DNA from: Sarocladium kiliense
Lineage: Eukaryota > Ascomycota > Sordariomycetes > Hypocreales > Sarocladiaceae
Assembly (NCBI GenBank): GCA_030734395.1
Contig: JAUZTG010000003.1
Coordinates: forward strand, 620,001 to 684,000
Length of the DNA: 64,000 nt
Reading direction: 5' to 3'
Both the position numbers and the translations under genes were made by a program. The notes beneath the pieces were generated by a model. That model was given only the letters and a program-made list of their open reading frames with translations. It was not told where the DNA came from and did no database searches. Shown here one piece after another: positions 21,521 to 32,763 of this stretch. The number at the start of each line of letters is the position of its first letter. Position 1 is the stretch's first letter.

Positions 21521-23773
21521 ATGGCTGTCCTCAAGGCAGTCCGTCTCTTGTCTTTGCTTAGCACCTTTTCTTATGTTCAGTCCACTGTGGGAAGCCCGAT
21601 TCTTGGGTCGATTCTAGGGCCCATCAAAGATGTTGTCGACACGATTGGCTCTGGCGCAGGTCTCATTGAGGGGACTCTGGGAGGCATCAAGGGTGTCCTT
21701 GGTGTGCAACAGAGGTAAGAGAATACGGACAAGCCGCAAAATTACTTTGTCGGTAGTTCGCTGTCATGCGCCCATATCGACGTACGACTCATTCCGAGTC
21801 TCAGCCACCCCTGCACTATCACAGACCATGAGCGTGCTCACACAAACATGTACTGACGTATTCATTTGATAGCTTTGACTATGTCGTTGTAGGCGGAGGA
21901 ACCGCTGGCAACACCATGGGCTATCGTCTCGCCGAGGCAGGCTTCTCAGTAGCCATTATCGAAGCCGGCATCTTCTACGAGCTTGGAAAGCCGGTCCTCG
22001 GTACGACACCCACTGGTGCCTTCTTCGGAGTCGGCACGAACCCCCTGGACACCATTCCGACCGTGGACTGGGGTTTCATCACGGAGCCTCAACCCGGAGC
22101 GGCTGGTCGACGACTTCACTATGCGCAGGGCAAGTGTCTCGGTGGCACCTCAGCGCTCAACTTCATGGTACACCACCGGGCGTCCATTGGTGCTTACGAT
22201 AAATGGGCCGATGCTGTTGGTGACGATAGTTACAAGTAAGATCCAATCTTCATAAAGTTCACACTTGGCGGGGGGGTCCAAATACTGATCGTCGCGTTCA
22301 GGCTGGAGAACTGGATGCCGCACTTCCAGAAGAGTGTTACCTTCACTGGGCCTAACAATGACCTCCGCGGCGACAACGTCTCCACGGTTTGGGACCAGTC
22401 AGCCTTCGCTGCAGACGGCCAAGGAGGTCCTGTTCAAGTCACCTACACTAACTACGTCTCTTCATTCGCCACCTGGTTGGAGAAGGCTCTTGACTCCCTG
22501 GGCCTGACACGAACTGATGGCTTCTCCAACGGCAAGCTTCTGGGCTATCACTACGCTCAAGCGACTATCCGCAACAAGGACCAGACACGGAGCTCTTCAG
22601 CCTCATATGTTTACCAGGCGATGTCTGGTTCAGGTCCGGCTAAGAAGAACCTCAAAGTGTTTACTCAGACTTTGGCCAAGGAGATCATCTTCGATGGAAA
22701 GAAAGCTACTGGTCAGTTACTATCGAAGAGTGTTTCCTACGCGCGATACACTATGATCGTTTGCAGGACTAATCCGGTCTCATACAGGTGTCAAGGTCAG
22801 CTTGCTGGGTGCACTGCCTACCTACACGATCAAGGCCAAGAAGGAGGTCATTGTCTCCGCCGGATCATTTAAGTCGCCCCAACTTCTCATAGTTTCTGGT
22901 ATTGGTCCCAAGGCTACTCTCGAGGAGCACGGCATCCCTGTCGTTTCCCAGCTCGAAGGTGTCGGTCAGAACCTTTGGGATCACATCATGTTCGGACCCT
23001 CGTACTCAGTCAGCATGCCCACGCTCGACACCACCGTGGGCAACCCAGCAGCTCTCGCTCAAGCCCTCCTCGACTACACCTTGTACGCCAAGGGACCTCT
23101 CACCTCCAACGTTGCCGACTTCATCGGCTGGGAGAAGATGCCTGAGAAGTACAGGTCGACCTGGTCCGAGTCCACACGCGAGGCGCTCTCACAGTTCCCT
23201 GAGGACTGGCCTGAGGTCGAGCACATCTCTGGCAACGGCTGGATTGGTGACTTCGGCTGGCCAGCCATCGACCGCCCCCATGACATGAGGCAGTACGCAA
23301 CCGACCTCGGCGCCATGGTCGCGCCCCTGTCCCGCGGCAATGTCACGATCTTCGGTCGCGACACTCTCGTTCAGCCACGCATCAACCCCAACTGGCTCAC
23401 ACACCCTGCAGACCAAGAGTTGGCTATCTCATGGTACCGCCGCATCCGTGAGGTCTGGGACACCCCCGCCATGCGATCCATCCGCACCGACGGCGAGAAG
23501 GAAGCATTCCCAGGAAGAGAGCACCAGACCGATGAGGAGATCCTCGAAGTGATCCGCAAGTCGCTCGTGACAGTGTGGCACCCTGCTTGCACGAACAAGA
23601 TGGGCACCTCGGATGACAAGATGGCTGTGATCGACAACCGGGCTCGCGTCTTTGGCGTTGAGGGCTTGCGTGTGGTTGATGCTAGTGCTTTCCCTCTACT
23701 TCCTCCGGGACACCCTCAGACGACTATCTATGCGCTCGCAGAGAAGATCGCGGCCGATATCATCAAGGGTTAA
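21521..23773 (+). CDS. Secreted GMC-family FAD oxidoreductase 2 (aryl-alcohol/glucose oxidase-like)
   Basis: Four exons (21521-21714, 21873-22235, 22302-22711, 22788-23773), 650 residues. Signal peptide of about 24 residues, then a Gly-rich linker (LGSILGPIKDVVDTIGSG) of unknown role, then FDYVVVGGGTAGNTMGYRLA (FAD motif). GMC signature 1 is QGKCLGGTSALNFMVHHRAS; signature 2 is SAGSFKSPQLLIVSGIGP. Both C-terminal catalytic residues are present: His in VWHPACTNKMG and His in PPGHPQTTIYALAEK. This is the canonical AA3_2-type arrangement; such enzymes oxidise sugars or alcohols and usually release hydrogen peroxide, which could feed the peroxygenase 8 kb away. Substrate unknown. Intron 3 contains two further AG sites; the acceptor at 22787 is the one that keeps GVKVSLLG in frame. 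Confidence 0.92.
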
Positions 23774-24473
23774 TTGATTCAGCTCCCTAGCGGATGTCTT
23801 CACGGCAACTAATGTAATAGCTTCCGTAGTGGCAATTCAATACTGGTGGATGCAGGTCTCTTCTCATGAACATCGTCCTTATTTTTTTTATTTTTTTTAT
23901 TTTGCTACAATTTTATTAATAGCATGTCACTTCTCTTCATGTCAACACGCGCATTTTCCTATCAGCTCCGTCATTTCCCTGCCTACCGAGCATTCCCGAT
24001 CTCAAGGCACAGTTAGAAACTGCCATAATACGAACACAATCGTTGATTCAAACAACGATCCCAGTGTGCCGTGAGCCCGAAACCTGGTGATGCTAGTCAA
24101 CAAGTCGAGAGTGGCGAGGTACGGGTCAGGAAACACGCAAAAGTGAGGCCATCGTCTTTCATGCTTTATGAAACGCTTCGCTGCCACAGACAGTAGAAGC
24201 CACATTTCTGTGCAGGTCTGCCTGGAAATGGTCGTGTGAATTGATGCTTCCTTTCCGTCCTTTTTTTTAAGATTTGACTTTCAGTCTTCAATCTGGCTAC
24301 GGGGCTGTGTCGCAGGCCGGAAGCTTGATCGTTGGTTGCAAAAGCCTATAGGGTGTTGCCTTGTACACAATCACGCTTAAAGACGTGGCATCAAGCCACC
24401 TTCCTCTCTCCTCTCTGCATCCACCAGCCCTTTCTTTCACGCAAAATCGAACAAGCTCTATCACAAGATCATC
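23774..24473. other. Intergenic region with T-rich low-complexity tract
   Basis: 3' flank of GMC 2 and promoter of the phosphoesterase. A poly-T/TTTTA tract lies at about 23879-23905 and a second T run at 24260-24269. No gene recognised. Confidence 0.5.
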
Positions 24474-25394
24474 ATGTTCTCTTCGCGCCAGGCAGGTCTC
24501 GAAGCGGTCCTGCAACGGCCTCGACCCAGCCTTTGGCAGAGGTTCTGGAGCTCGCCTTGCGTGTTCATCGCCCAACACCTCTACGCCTTCACCAGGCCCG
24601 CCATATCACTCAAACCTATCATCAATCCAGTAACAGTCGTGTGCATTTCAGATACGCACAACAACCAGCCAGGGCTCCCAGAGGGGGATCTGCTGATCCA
24701 TGCTGGGGACCTCACTCAATCAGGGTCTTTCAAAGAGCTGCAACAGACCCTCGACTGGCTTCGCTCTCAACCACATCAACACAAGATCGTCGTCGCTGGC
24801 AACCATGACGTGCTCTTAGACGATTCTCTCGACCACCGCCTTCTATATCAACACGATACCCGTAAGCGTGAAGAGCTAGAATGGGGCGACATCATCTACC
24901 TTCAAGATTCAGCCGTAACGGTGACTTGTTCCAATGGTCGCCAGCTCCAGGTCTACGGCAGCCCTAAGTCTCCAAAGAATGGAAACTGGGCTTTCCAATA
25001 CCCGCGCTCAGAGGACGTTTGGACAAGTGTCGTGCCTGAGAAGGCGGACATTCTCATTACACATGGCCCGCCCAGAGCACACCTCGACCTTCTGAACCTT
25101 GGATGCACACACCTTCTCGATGAAGTCTGGAGAGTACGCCCTTCCCACCACGTTTTTGGCCATGTGCACGAGGGACATGGACAAGAATGGCTCTATTTTG
25201 ACCAGCTTCAAAGAGCATTTGAACGCACAGTCATTGCTCGTGGTGGTCTCTTGAGCCTCTTAGGTGTCATCAAGGCAGCTTTCACGTGGTGCTGGACCCC
25301 GTCGAGTGCACCCAAGACGCTGCTCGTCAATCCTGCTATGGTGGGCGGATTGCAAGACAAATTGAAGCGACATCCTACTGTCGTCACAATTTGA
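24474..25394 (+). CDS. Calcineurin-like metallophosphoesterase (MPPED/239AB-type)
   Basis: A single uninterrupted frame of 306 residues. All metallophosphoesterase blocks are visible in order: ISDTHNNQ (DxH), HAGDLTQSG (GD), VAGNHDVLL (GNHD), ITHGPPRAHLD (GH-type) and FGHVHEGHG (GHxH). The layout with SGSFKELQQTLDWLRSQPHQHKIVVAGNHD matches the MPPED1/MPPED2 group, whose mammalian members hydrolyse phosphodiesters weakly. An N-terminal hydrophobic amphipathic segment (FWSSPCVFIAQHLYAF) may associate with membranes. The C-terminal 70 residues are not conserved-looking. Cytosolic or membrane-associated; physiological substrate unknown. Intronless, unlike most neighbours. Confidence 0.92.
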   Translation: MFSSRQAGLEAVLQRPRPSLWQRFWSSPCVFIAQHLYAFTRPAISLKPIINPVTVVCISDTHNNQPGLPEGDLLIHAGDLTQSGSFKELQQTLDWLRSQPHQHKIVVAGNHDVLLDDSLDHRLLYQHDTRKREELEWGDIIYLQDSAVTVTCSNGRQLQVYGSPKSPKNGNWAFQYPRSEDVWTSVVPEKADILITHGPPRAHLDLLNLGCTHLLDEVWRVRPSHHVFGHVHEGHGQEWLYFDQLQRAFERTVIARGGLLSLLGVIKAAFTWCWTPSSAPKTLLVNPAMVGGLQDKLKRHPTVVTI

Positions 25395-25637
25395 AAGCGT
25401 TGATCATCTGAAGTAGTGCAGCCCTTTCCATTTAGCCCAGCGCAATTGCCGTCTCGCCAATCGTAAGACGGCTCATTTCTATCCCGTCGCCTAGTATGCT
25501 GCGGCTGAAGCCTTGCCCCAGGGGCTTGCATGGAGCAATCCGACGTCCAACAACGCATCAACTTCACAACAATCTCGCGAGCTGCCCACGAGTCAGAGAG
25601 GGCATTGAGAGTCCCGAGAAGCGCATAATTTGGCGTC

Positions 25638-26489
25638 ATGGTATACATTGTCCAACAGTCTGCCGACGGCAGAAGCAGCACCATTCACGCACCAACGGCA
25701 CCCTCACCCGCCGCCGCCCCTGCCTCCAGGTCTGAGCGTGAGAAGCACACGAATGCCGGCATTTCTTCGACTCAACCGCAAGAATTTACTCAGTCCGCTC
25801 AGCAGCAATCTCAGTCGGGAGTATGGCCAGGCAATGCTGCCACCAACTCAGCCTCCCAACCCGAGGCTGAGGAGCCAATCTCCAAGAACCCTATTATCAC
25901 CAATCGCATGTTCTCTTGCTGTTTCGGCCGTTCTCTTTGCGGGGTGATCGTCCTCGGTCTTGCAGCGGGTATCATCTCTAAGAAACCGGTAACACCGCTG
26001 CTCGGCGCATCGATAGCAAACATCATTGTTGTAGGTCGCACGTGTCATTCCACCTGCGAGTTTGCTCTAGCTAACGATGCCGCAGGGCGCTCTTCACTTG
26101 CTACTCATTAGCCCATGTCTCATACCTCGAAAGCCACTGTACTACAAGCTCATCCTGGCGGCTTCGACTGTCCTTTGGACTGCCGCAATGGCTGTCATGT
26201 TTGCCATGCTCAGCAACAAGGAAGAATACGTTGTCCTGAGCTTCGACGACCGGAAACGCTCTCTAGTTACCGGCCTCGGTTTGGGGATCGTGAGCGCCCT
26301 GGAGAACATCACCATTGCGTGTGGCTGCTTCGGTGCAAGCGCTCTGTAAGTCTTCTCTTTCGGAGCCGTAACATCAAACCGGATTCTCCTCTAAGTTCCT
26401 AGCACGCTAACCGAACATTTTCGGAATGCAGCATCTTGTGCCTCATTGAGTGGTGGGATATTGCAAAGGCGAAGAAGACACCCTCGTAA
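25638..26489 (+). CDS. Small multi-span membrane protein, function unknown
   Basis: Three exons (25638-26030, 26086-26345, 26432-26489), 236 residues. The first 85 residues are Pro/Ala/Ser/Gln-rich and hydrophilic, then come roughly four hydrophobic segments: SLCGVIVLGLAAGII, LLGASIANIIVVGALHLLLI over intron 1, KLILAASTVLWTAAMAVMFAML, and LVTGLGLGIVSALENITIACGCF running into the last exon. It ends in a short basic tail (WWDIAKAKKTPS). No known domain recognised; a MARVEL-like four-helix fold is conceivable. Exon phases close and the reading frame crosses both introns cleanly, which supports a real gene. Confidence 0.7.
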
Positions 26490-26936
26490 CGGACAATCTC
26501 TCTTCATAACGGGAACTGGTCTATATTTACATGGCCATTGCTGTCATTTTGTAAACCCTGTATTTTCTGCTCATACAAAGCAGACGCAGCCTTCTGCTTT
26601 TTATTGTGTTGAGATCGGACCAAAGCATAATCAAGGCTCGCGCTGAGCCGATGACTTCGCAACACGATTGCACATGTGCGAGATATCAGAATTGCGGTAA
26701 TGAAGTAAATGACGAATTTTAAGAACACCGCTTTTAGCTGATAACTTTTGACATCTTCTGGTCCAGGAGATGTTATCAAACGTGTTGCCGGTTGTCGTCA
26801 CCCTCACCATGTCATTCCTCCCATAACGCCTCACAGCTCACTCACCCCGCCAAACCTTGAAATCTCAGACATCACCCACCAAACCACCTCCCTCACCATC
26901 ACAGCTCCCTCCCTCCAACCCCTCGAAGAGCTAATC
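26490..26936. other. Intergenic region upstream of translin
   Basis: Promoter and 5' leader of the translin gene, with a pyrimidine-rich run of ACC/CTCC blocks at 26820-26930. No other feature seen. Confidence 0.5.
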
Positions 26937-27919
26937 ATGTCGTCCGAAACCCCCGTTCTCGATCCTGCCATCTTTTCCTTCGTCAAGAATTCTCTCGAGG
27001 AGGAGACCCAGGTCCGCGATACTCTGACCCAGATCGTCCAGCGTCTGGACCGTGCTGTCGCCATCGCCCAAGGTCACCTCTCTCGAGTGCACTCCACTCC
27101 GAGGGCAAAGTGTAAGACCTATTCAGATACAGCATGTTTAACACTCTGAGCTGCTAACGCGTCTGTTGTGGCATAGATCCAGCTCTGGTTCAAGCTCTTG
27201 AGGCAGCTATCCATGATGAGGTCCTCATCGTCCAAGAGCTGAGTGAGGTTGCCAGCAAGCACCCATACTACAAGTACGTCGTTCTCCCATCTCCTCTCAA
27301 AGCCAAACTTCATCGTCTAATTTCATATTCCTTCCCAGATACAACCAGAAGTGGACACGGAGCATTCAAAGCGCCATTGGCACTATCCTTTACTGCGGCT
27401 GGCTCGGCGGTCTCCCCGGCCCAGAGACAACCCAAACCACTGAGCTCGGCCGCCTTCTCACTCTCGAAGACGTCGGTGCGATCTTTAAAGGTGCGTAACC
27501 ATTCATCCCCTTGCCTATACACTACTCCCACCCCTTACCATTCCTGACCTATACTTCTCATCCTGACACACTGCCACCCAGTCCCAACCAACCTCAAGAC
27601 CCAAGACGCCTTCCACCTCACCATCGAAGAATACCTCCTCGCTCTTCCCGACCTAACCAGCGACCTCGCCCGTCTGGCAACCAACTCCGTGACCCTCGGA
27701 GACTTCGCCCTCCCCCTCATCATCAGCTCCTTCGTCAAAGATCTCTTCGCAGGCTTCCAGCTGCTGAACCTTAAGAACGATATCCTGCGGAAGCGCGCCG
27801 ATGCGGTCAAGTACGACGTGAAGCGGGTTGAGGATGTTGTTTATGACTTGAGCTTGAGGGGGTTGGTCAAGAGGCCAGGCGAGGGTGAAGGAGACACGGA
27901 AATGCCAAGTGCTGCGTGA
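26937..27919 (+). CDS. TSN: Translin (single-stranded nucleic-acid binding, C3PO subunit)
   Basis: Four exons (26937-27111, 27177-27273, 27339-27490, 27582-27919), 253 residues. The all-helical translin fold is recognisable: DPAIFSFVKNSLEEETQVRDTLTQIVQRLDR at the N-terminus, HLSRVHSTP, EYLLALPDLTSDLARLATNSVTLGDFALP in the middle, and FVKDLFAGFQLLNLKNDILRKRADAVKYDVKRVEDVVYDLSLRGL at the C-terminus, the segment that contacts partner subunits. Translin forms an octamer and, with TRAX, the C3PO endonuclease that degrades small RNAs and, in Neurospora, processes tRNA precursors. The TRAX partner is not in this window. All four exon phases fit. Confidence 0.95.
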
Positions 27920-28363
27920 AGGGAAGCAAAATCACGGAACTGTATGATTTGACACAAAATCTCCAGATGATGATTAGGTGATGCCGAGATAAGAAGATTA
28001 AAAAGGGTATACTGGTTATGAGAATACAACTATGAATGAATCAACCGTAACCACCAGTAATGATCTTTAACCCAGCTATCCAGCCATCCAGCCGCCTTTT
28101 CATAGTACACCAGAGCAAATGGTTGCATGGAAGATTGGGCAGTCGTCCACAGACTATTCGTACATATCGGAGGTAAGTAAGGCAATCACAGCCCCCGTCG
28201 CGCCGGTGAAAATGGCATCAGAACTCCTAGACAAGAGACATTGCTCGGCTCTTGATGACCCATGGTATGACGCCCACCAGATGAACAAATGAAACAAGAA
28301 CGGCACCAACACACGATGTGAGAAGTCGTGTGTGCTGCCATCAATACGCCAATCGTCCAGTGC
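27920..28363. other. Convergent intergenic region, translin and PNUTS-like gene
   Basis: The 3' ends of the plus-strand translin gene and the minus-strand PNUTS-like gene meet here. AT-rich around 27950-28070. Nothing else seen. Confidence 0.5.
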
Positions 28364-31300
28364 TTAATCGTGTCGGAAAGTGCACTTATCGCCTCGTGCA
28401 CACTTGCCCTGCTGCCAGAATGTGCATGGCTTCGTCCCAATAAGCGCCTTGTTGATCGGCTTGTGGGGTGGCAGAGTCCTCAACTTCTTGCCTCTGCCAC
28501 CATCGCCTCTGTAATCGCGATCCCTGTCCCAATCCTCGTCGTCGCCGCGATCCCATTCCCTATCCCTTCCACGCTCTGTAGGTGGCGGAGGTGGCGGGGG
28601 AATCGCGCCTCCCTGTTGATGCTGGCTGCCTTGAGCAAGCTGGGCGAGATACTGCTGAACAGGGTCCTCGTTCGGGTTTGGGAAGTTAGGCGCCTGACCA
28701 GTAGTCTGTTGCTGACCAGGCTGATTTATAGCAGCCAAGATAGACTTAAGCTGGTCATCCTGGATCTGTGGTGCGGTTGCTGCTGCCTGAGCGGTCTGCT
28801 GGCTCCCCGCCACCTGTTGAAGAAGGGCCATATAAGATGCTTGCTGTTGGGCTTGAGGCAGCTGAGCTTGGGTGACCTGTGGCGCCTGCTGCTGCTGCTG
28901 TTGTTGGGCATACCAGGTCATCCAGTCTTGACTGTTCGACTGTTGGCCTTGTACTCCCATCCCAGCAAGCAGTGCATTCGCCTGAGCCGCTGCTCTGGCA
29001 CGCTCATCTTCCAACTTCTTCTGCCGCGCGGCGACCTCCTTGTTGTAGCCGAGCCACCATTCTCGTACCCGCTCCTCATCACCCAGTAACCAATCTGGCG
29101 GAGACGTAGCGGGGAAAGGCTTGGGTGCCAGGTATCTAACCAAGGCTTCGATCGCAGTACCGGCCAGTTGGGTGTCTGGATCAGTATAATGGTGGGCTCG
29201 GAGCTCGCCAGGGTTCGGCTCCGGGTCACGCCAAGTCTTAGTCTTCTCCGATGTGAGCCACGCAAGCAACTGCTCCTCAGCGGCAGGGCCGACAAGTAAA
29301 GGTGCATTGCTCGGTGTGAAGGATGCTTGTTCCGTGTGAGAAGCTGCCTGCGTCGTTGTCGAGGAAGACCCATGGAGTCGGCCCAATATCGTGTCAAGCT
29401 TATTGGCAGATCCCTGTTGTGTATCCAATCGTCTGATGGCGGAGTAAAGGGCTCCGTCAGGTCCCATCTGACTTTCGTCTCTCCACCGCAGGTGTATCTC
29501 ACGGAACTTCTCGTCTGACGGGAAGCTCACAGCAGCGCTTTCGTCTGGCGAAGCCGTTTCGGGCGGCGGAGATTTCGGTGAGGGAGGGATATCATTCACA
29601 TCTTGATAGAACACCATCAGTTCGCGCATCTCGCGCTCCCGGACCTTCTCCTGCTCCTCGGTTGTGAAAGTAACATTGCCGCCTCTCGTGACAAAGTTCT
29701 TGTTTCGAGTCTCCTCAGGTAGAGCCGTCCAGATCCCCTTGGTCGGCTCTTCCCAAGGTTGGTATGGGATGTCGTCATCTTCATCGTCGTCGTCAATGTC
29801 GGCGCGCTGCTTGAGCACCATACCTTCGGAGCGATCATCTGCGGCATCCTTAATCATATTGTGCGCCCTGCCCTCGTCTTCTGACTCTTCCTTTTCAAAG
29901 ACTTTGATCTTGACCAGCTCGCCCTCAGGCTTCCAGCTGACACGCAGCTTACGTCTAGCCTCCTTGCGTAGGCGTTTAGCTCTTTGCTCAGGAGTCTCAA
30001 GGCTGTCTGTCCTCTTGACCTCCTTCGGTGCCGGAGCAGACGCCTCAGGCTTTGGGGTGTTGATGGAGGCAAGCAACGAACCAATACCTGACAGGGAGCT
30101 GCTCGAGGAAACAGCTGGCTTGGGAATTGGTTTCTTTGCTTCTGCTTTGGACTCTTCCTTGGTAGCGCTGGTCGAAACATCTGCCCTGGCTGGTTCTACA
30201 GCCTTCGCCACTGGCTTGGTCGCAGGCCGCGGCTTACCAGGCAAAAGTGAGCTTGGAGCTGTCTTCGTCACAGCTACCTTGGTCAAGGACGGTCCAGTGG
30301 CCTTCACAGGAGCGAGCTTCTTGCTAAGAGAGCCGCTGCCTGCTTCGACGATGACCTTTTTGACAGACCGACCATCTGTGCTATCCTCGTCGCGCGCTCG
30401 TTTGGCCGCTGCCCCATCTACAGCCTTTGTCGCAGCAGCTTTGGCTCTATTTGCAGCGGAAGTGCCAGCGTAACCACCGCTAGGTTCCGCCTCAGCTGTT
30501 TTGCGAGCCTTCTTCACTTTGAGGGCAATTTCCTTTGCGAGGTCCTTCGCTTCCTCGTCTCCCTTCTCTGCAAAGCGCTTACGCACAGTTTCGAAATTGG
30601 TAGTCTCGGCAATCTTCCTGGTCATTGGCATCTGTGTAAACAATTCAAGCGCCACCTTCGGCAGCTTTCCTGAAAAGTCACCGGCTTTGATGCAGGAAAT
30701 CAGAACATTGACCAGACTTGAGATCAGCTTTTGGTGACCGCCGAGGTTGTCGAGTACAGCATCATCCGCGTGCTCAATTACGGCATCAAGTGCCTGATAT
30801 AATGCCTTCTTCTTGAGATCGTACTCTTTGGTGAAGTTTGCAATTTTAGTCTCGGGGGCTTTGTCTGCCGTAGCCTGATCGAGCTCCTGTTTCGCTCGGT
30901 TCATCTCTCCGCGAAGTTTGATGAAGAAGTCGCCTGTCTGCTGAACGCGTGTGGCGATGAGCGAAGTACTTCGTGTGATTGAAGGATCAATGTGCACAAT
31001 GCCGATGGCGTCCCAAGCCGCAGCCTCGACAGGGTCGGATGGGCGGGTCTCGGAGCGGATCTTAGTTCTGTCAGTTGGCTCGCTCGAAAGCCAGACGCTC
31101 ACACTACGACTTACCGGCTTGTTACGTTGACCACCCTCGCCATCCTTCTTGACTTTCTTGCCTGCCTTGTTCTTGTTCGCCTCATCCGCTTTCAGCTGTT
31201 CCTTGAAAGCATCTGGCGCAATGTCAGTTGATGATAATGCCACAGCCGTTTCGGCAAAGTACATACGTGGATATTCGGTGTATTTGGGTTGGCGTTTACC

Positions 31301-32763
31301 AATGGCCTTCATGGATCTGTCGTACTCATCCAGGAGAAACTGGGCTTCTGCCTTACGCTCATCAAGGCCAGATTTGTCGGGGGAAGGTTGGTACATGCTG
31401 GTGAAACGCCCTTGAATTTGGCAAGGCAACTCATAATCGACCTCTGGAACCACTCGCTTACCGCTCCGAGGTGGCAAGGCCACCAAGGGTGCCAGTTTGT
31501 CAAAACTCTTTGGGGCTACTTTAAGGTTAGTGACCGACTAACTTTGAAAGGGATATTTTACACACTCGGCAATGTCACTGTTCCGCCATGAACGAGGTGC
31601 GGTAAGCCTTTTATCGCAGGAAATTTGGCTTTCGCAGCTTTCGTCCGTTTGTTGAACTTGTTGATCAGCTCAAGATCTTCTGCGGTCGGCAGAGGGGGAG
31701 GAAGTGAGTCGATCTCGGCCAGTTTCGACGCAGAGTTGTCAATATGAGAGTCCAGCTGGAAAGAGATTACATCCGAACTCGGAGTTTCGGGTGCAGACTT
31801 GAGCGTACGCTTACGCTTCTTCGGCGGAGCCTCTATTGGCGCCGACTGGCCGATAGGAGAGTCCACTTGATGTATTTGAGGCGAGGGTGTTGCGAGACCC
31901 TGCGAGGTCACCATCTGATGACTTATCGCCGAGGGCTGTTGAGCATGTGGCACGCCATGGCCTTGCGTTGCGGGGGTAAAGTGAGCCTGGGAGAAGCCAG
32001 CTTGTTGTTGCTGCTGCTGCTGGTAATTGATCTGTGCTCCAGTTGGGGGATGACTTGCCTCGCCATTGGCGTGGGCTGGAGCATAGGAAGCAGGTTGAGC
32101 AAAACCTTGCTGGTGTTGGGCAGAAGGGTGTGGTGACTGGCCTGGATGTGAACCTGCCTGCGGTTGCCCAACAGGCGTATGCTGAAACTGCTGAGGGATT
32201 GCTCCATGGTTTTGTATATGAGTCTGCTGAGGTAGGACTTGCGGTTGTGTGTATGGCTGAGAGTTAGAATCACGATAGGATTGGTCTGGTGGCTGTGAAA
32301 AGGCGTAATCGCGCTGTTGGAAGCCTTGAGCTTGTGGCTGGACCTGCTGCTGAGTGCCAGGTCCACCTACTTTGCCCTGGTGTGCATATATATCGGGGTG
32401 CATGTTCTCGAAGCTCGGGTCTATGGCCTCCCTCAGTGGCTGCTGGTACTGATGGGAGAAGTCGAGAGGGCTAGGGGTGCCTTGAAAGTCAGGCTGCTGA
32501 GGATGGACATCGTCAGGAAGATATGCGCCGTTCTGATGGTGTTGCGGGTGAGCTTCAAAGAAGTTTGCTGAGCCATGTGCGTCGATATGATGTTCGTATG
32601 GGACCTGTCCAGGAAGTGTCTGTGACCAATCTTGGCCGGGATCAAAGTGCTCGCCATCATGAGGAAAGGCGTAGCCTTGCTGCCACGAACCGCTATTAGG
32701 ATCTGCTGGGTTCTGCTGTTCATCTGGCCCAGGCTGGCCAGGCATGCCCTGCCATGATTGCAT
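28364..32763 (-). CDS. PNUTS-like PP1-binding nuclear protein (TFIIS-N plus CCCH zinc finger)
   Basis: Two exons on the minus strand (32763-31566 and 31515-28364), 1449 residues. Residues 1 to about 330 are Gln/Pro/His-rich; KKRKR near 340 is a likely nuclear signal. About residues 570-735 form a helical TFIIS-N/LW-like domain (ALYQALDAVIEHADDAVLDNLGGHQKL, then FSGKLPKVALELFTQMPMTRK). KLRVSW near residue 925 fits an RVxF-type PP1-docking motif and is followed by an acidic patch (DIDDDDEDDD). The end is a CCCH finger, C-x7-C-x5-C-x3-H, in KPCTFWQQGKCARG. This order matches metazoan PNUTS (PPP1R10), which couples PP1 to RNA polymerase II termination. The start is uncertain: 32763 is the first ATG after an acceptor at 32827 with a TACTAAC-like branch site. 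A GTAAGT donor at 31114 could define an extra in-frame 54-base intron (31114-31061). Confidence 0.7.

Noticed and set aside
29664..30473. Plus-strand open frame of 269 codons
   Set aside because: Antisense to the PNUTS-like coding exon, low-complexity Ser/Ala composition, no domain.
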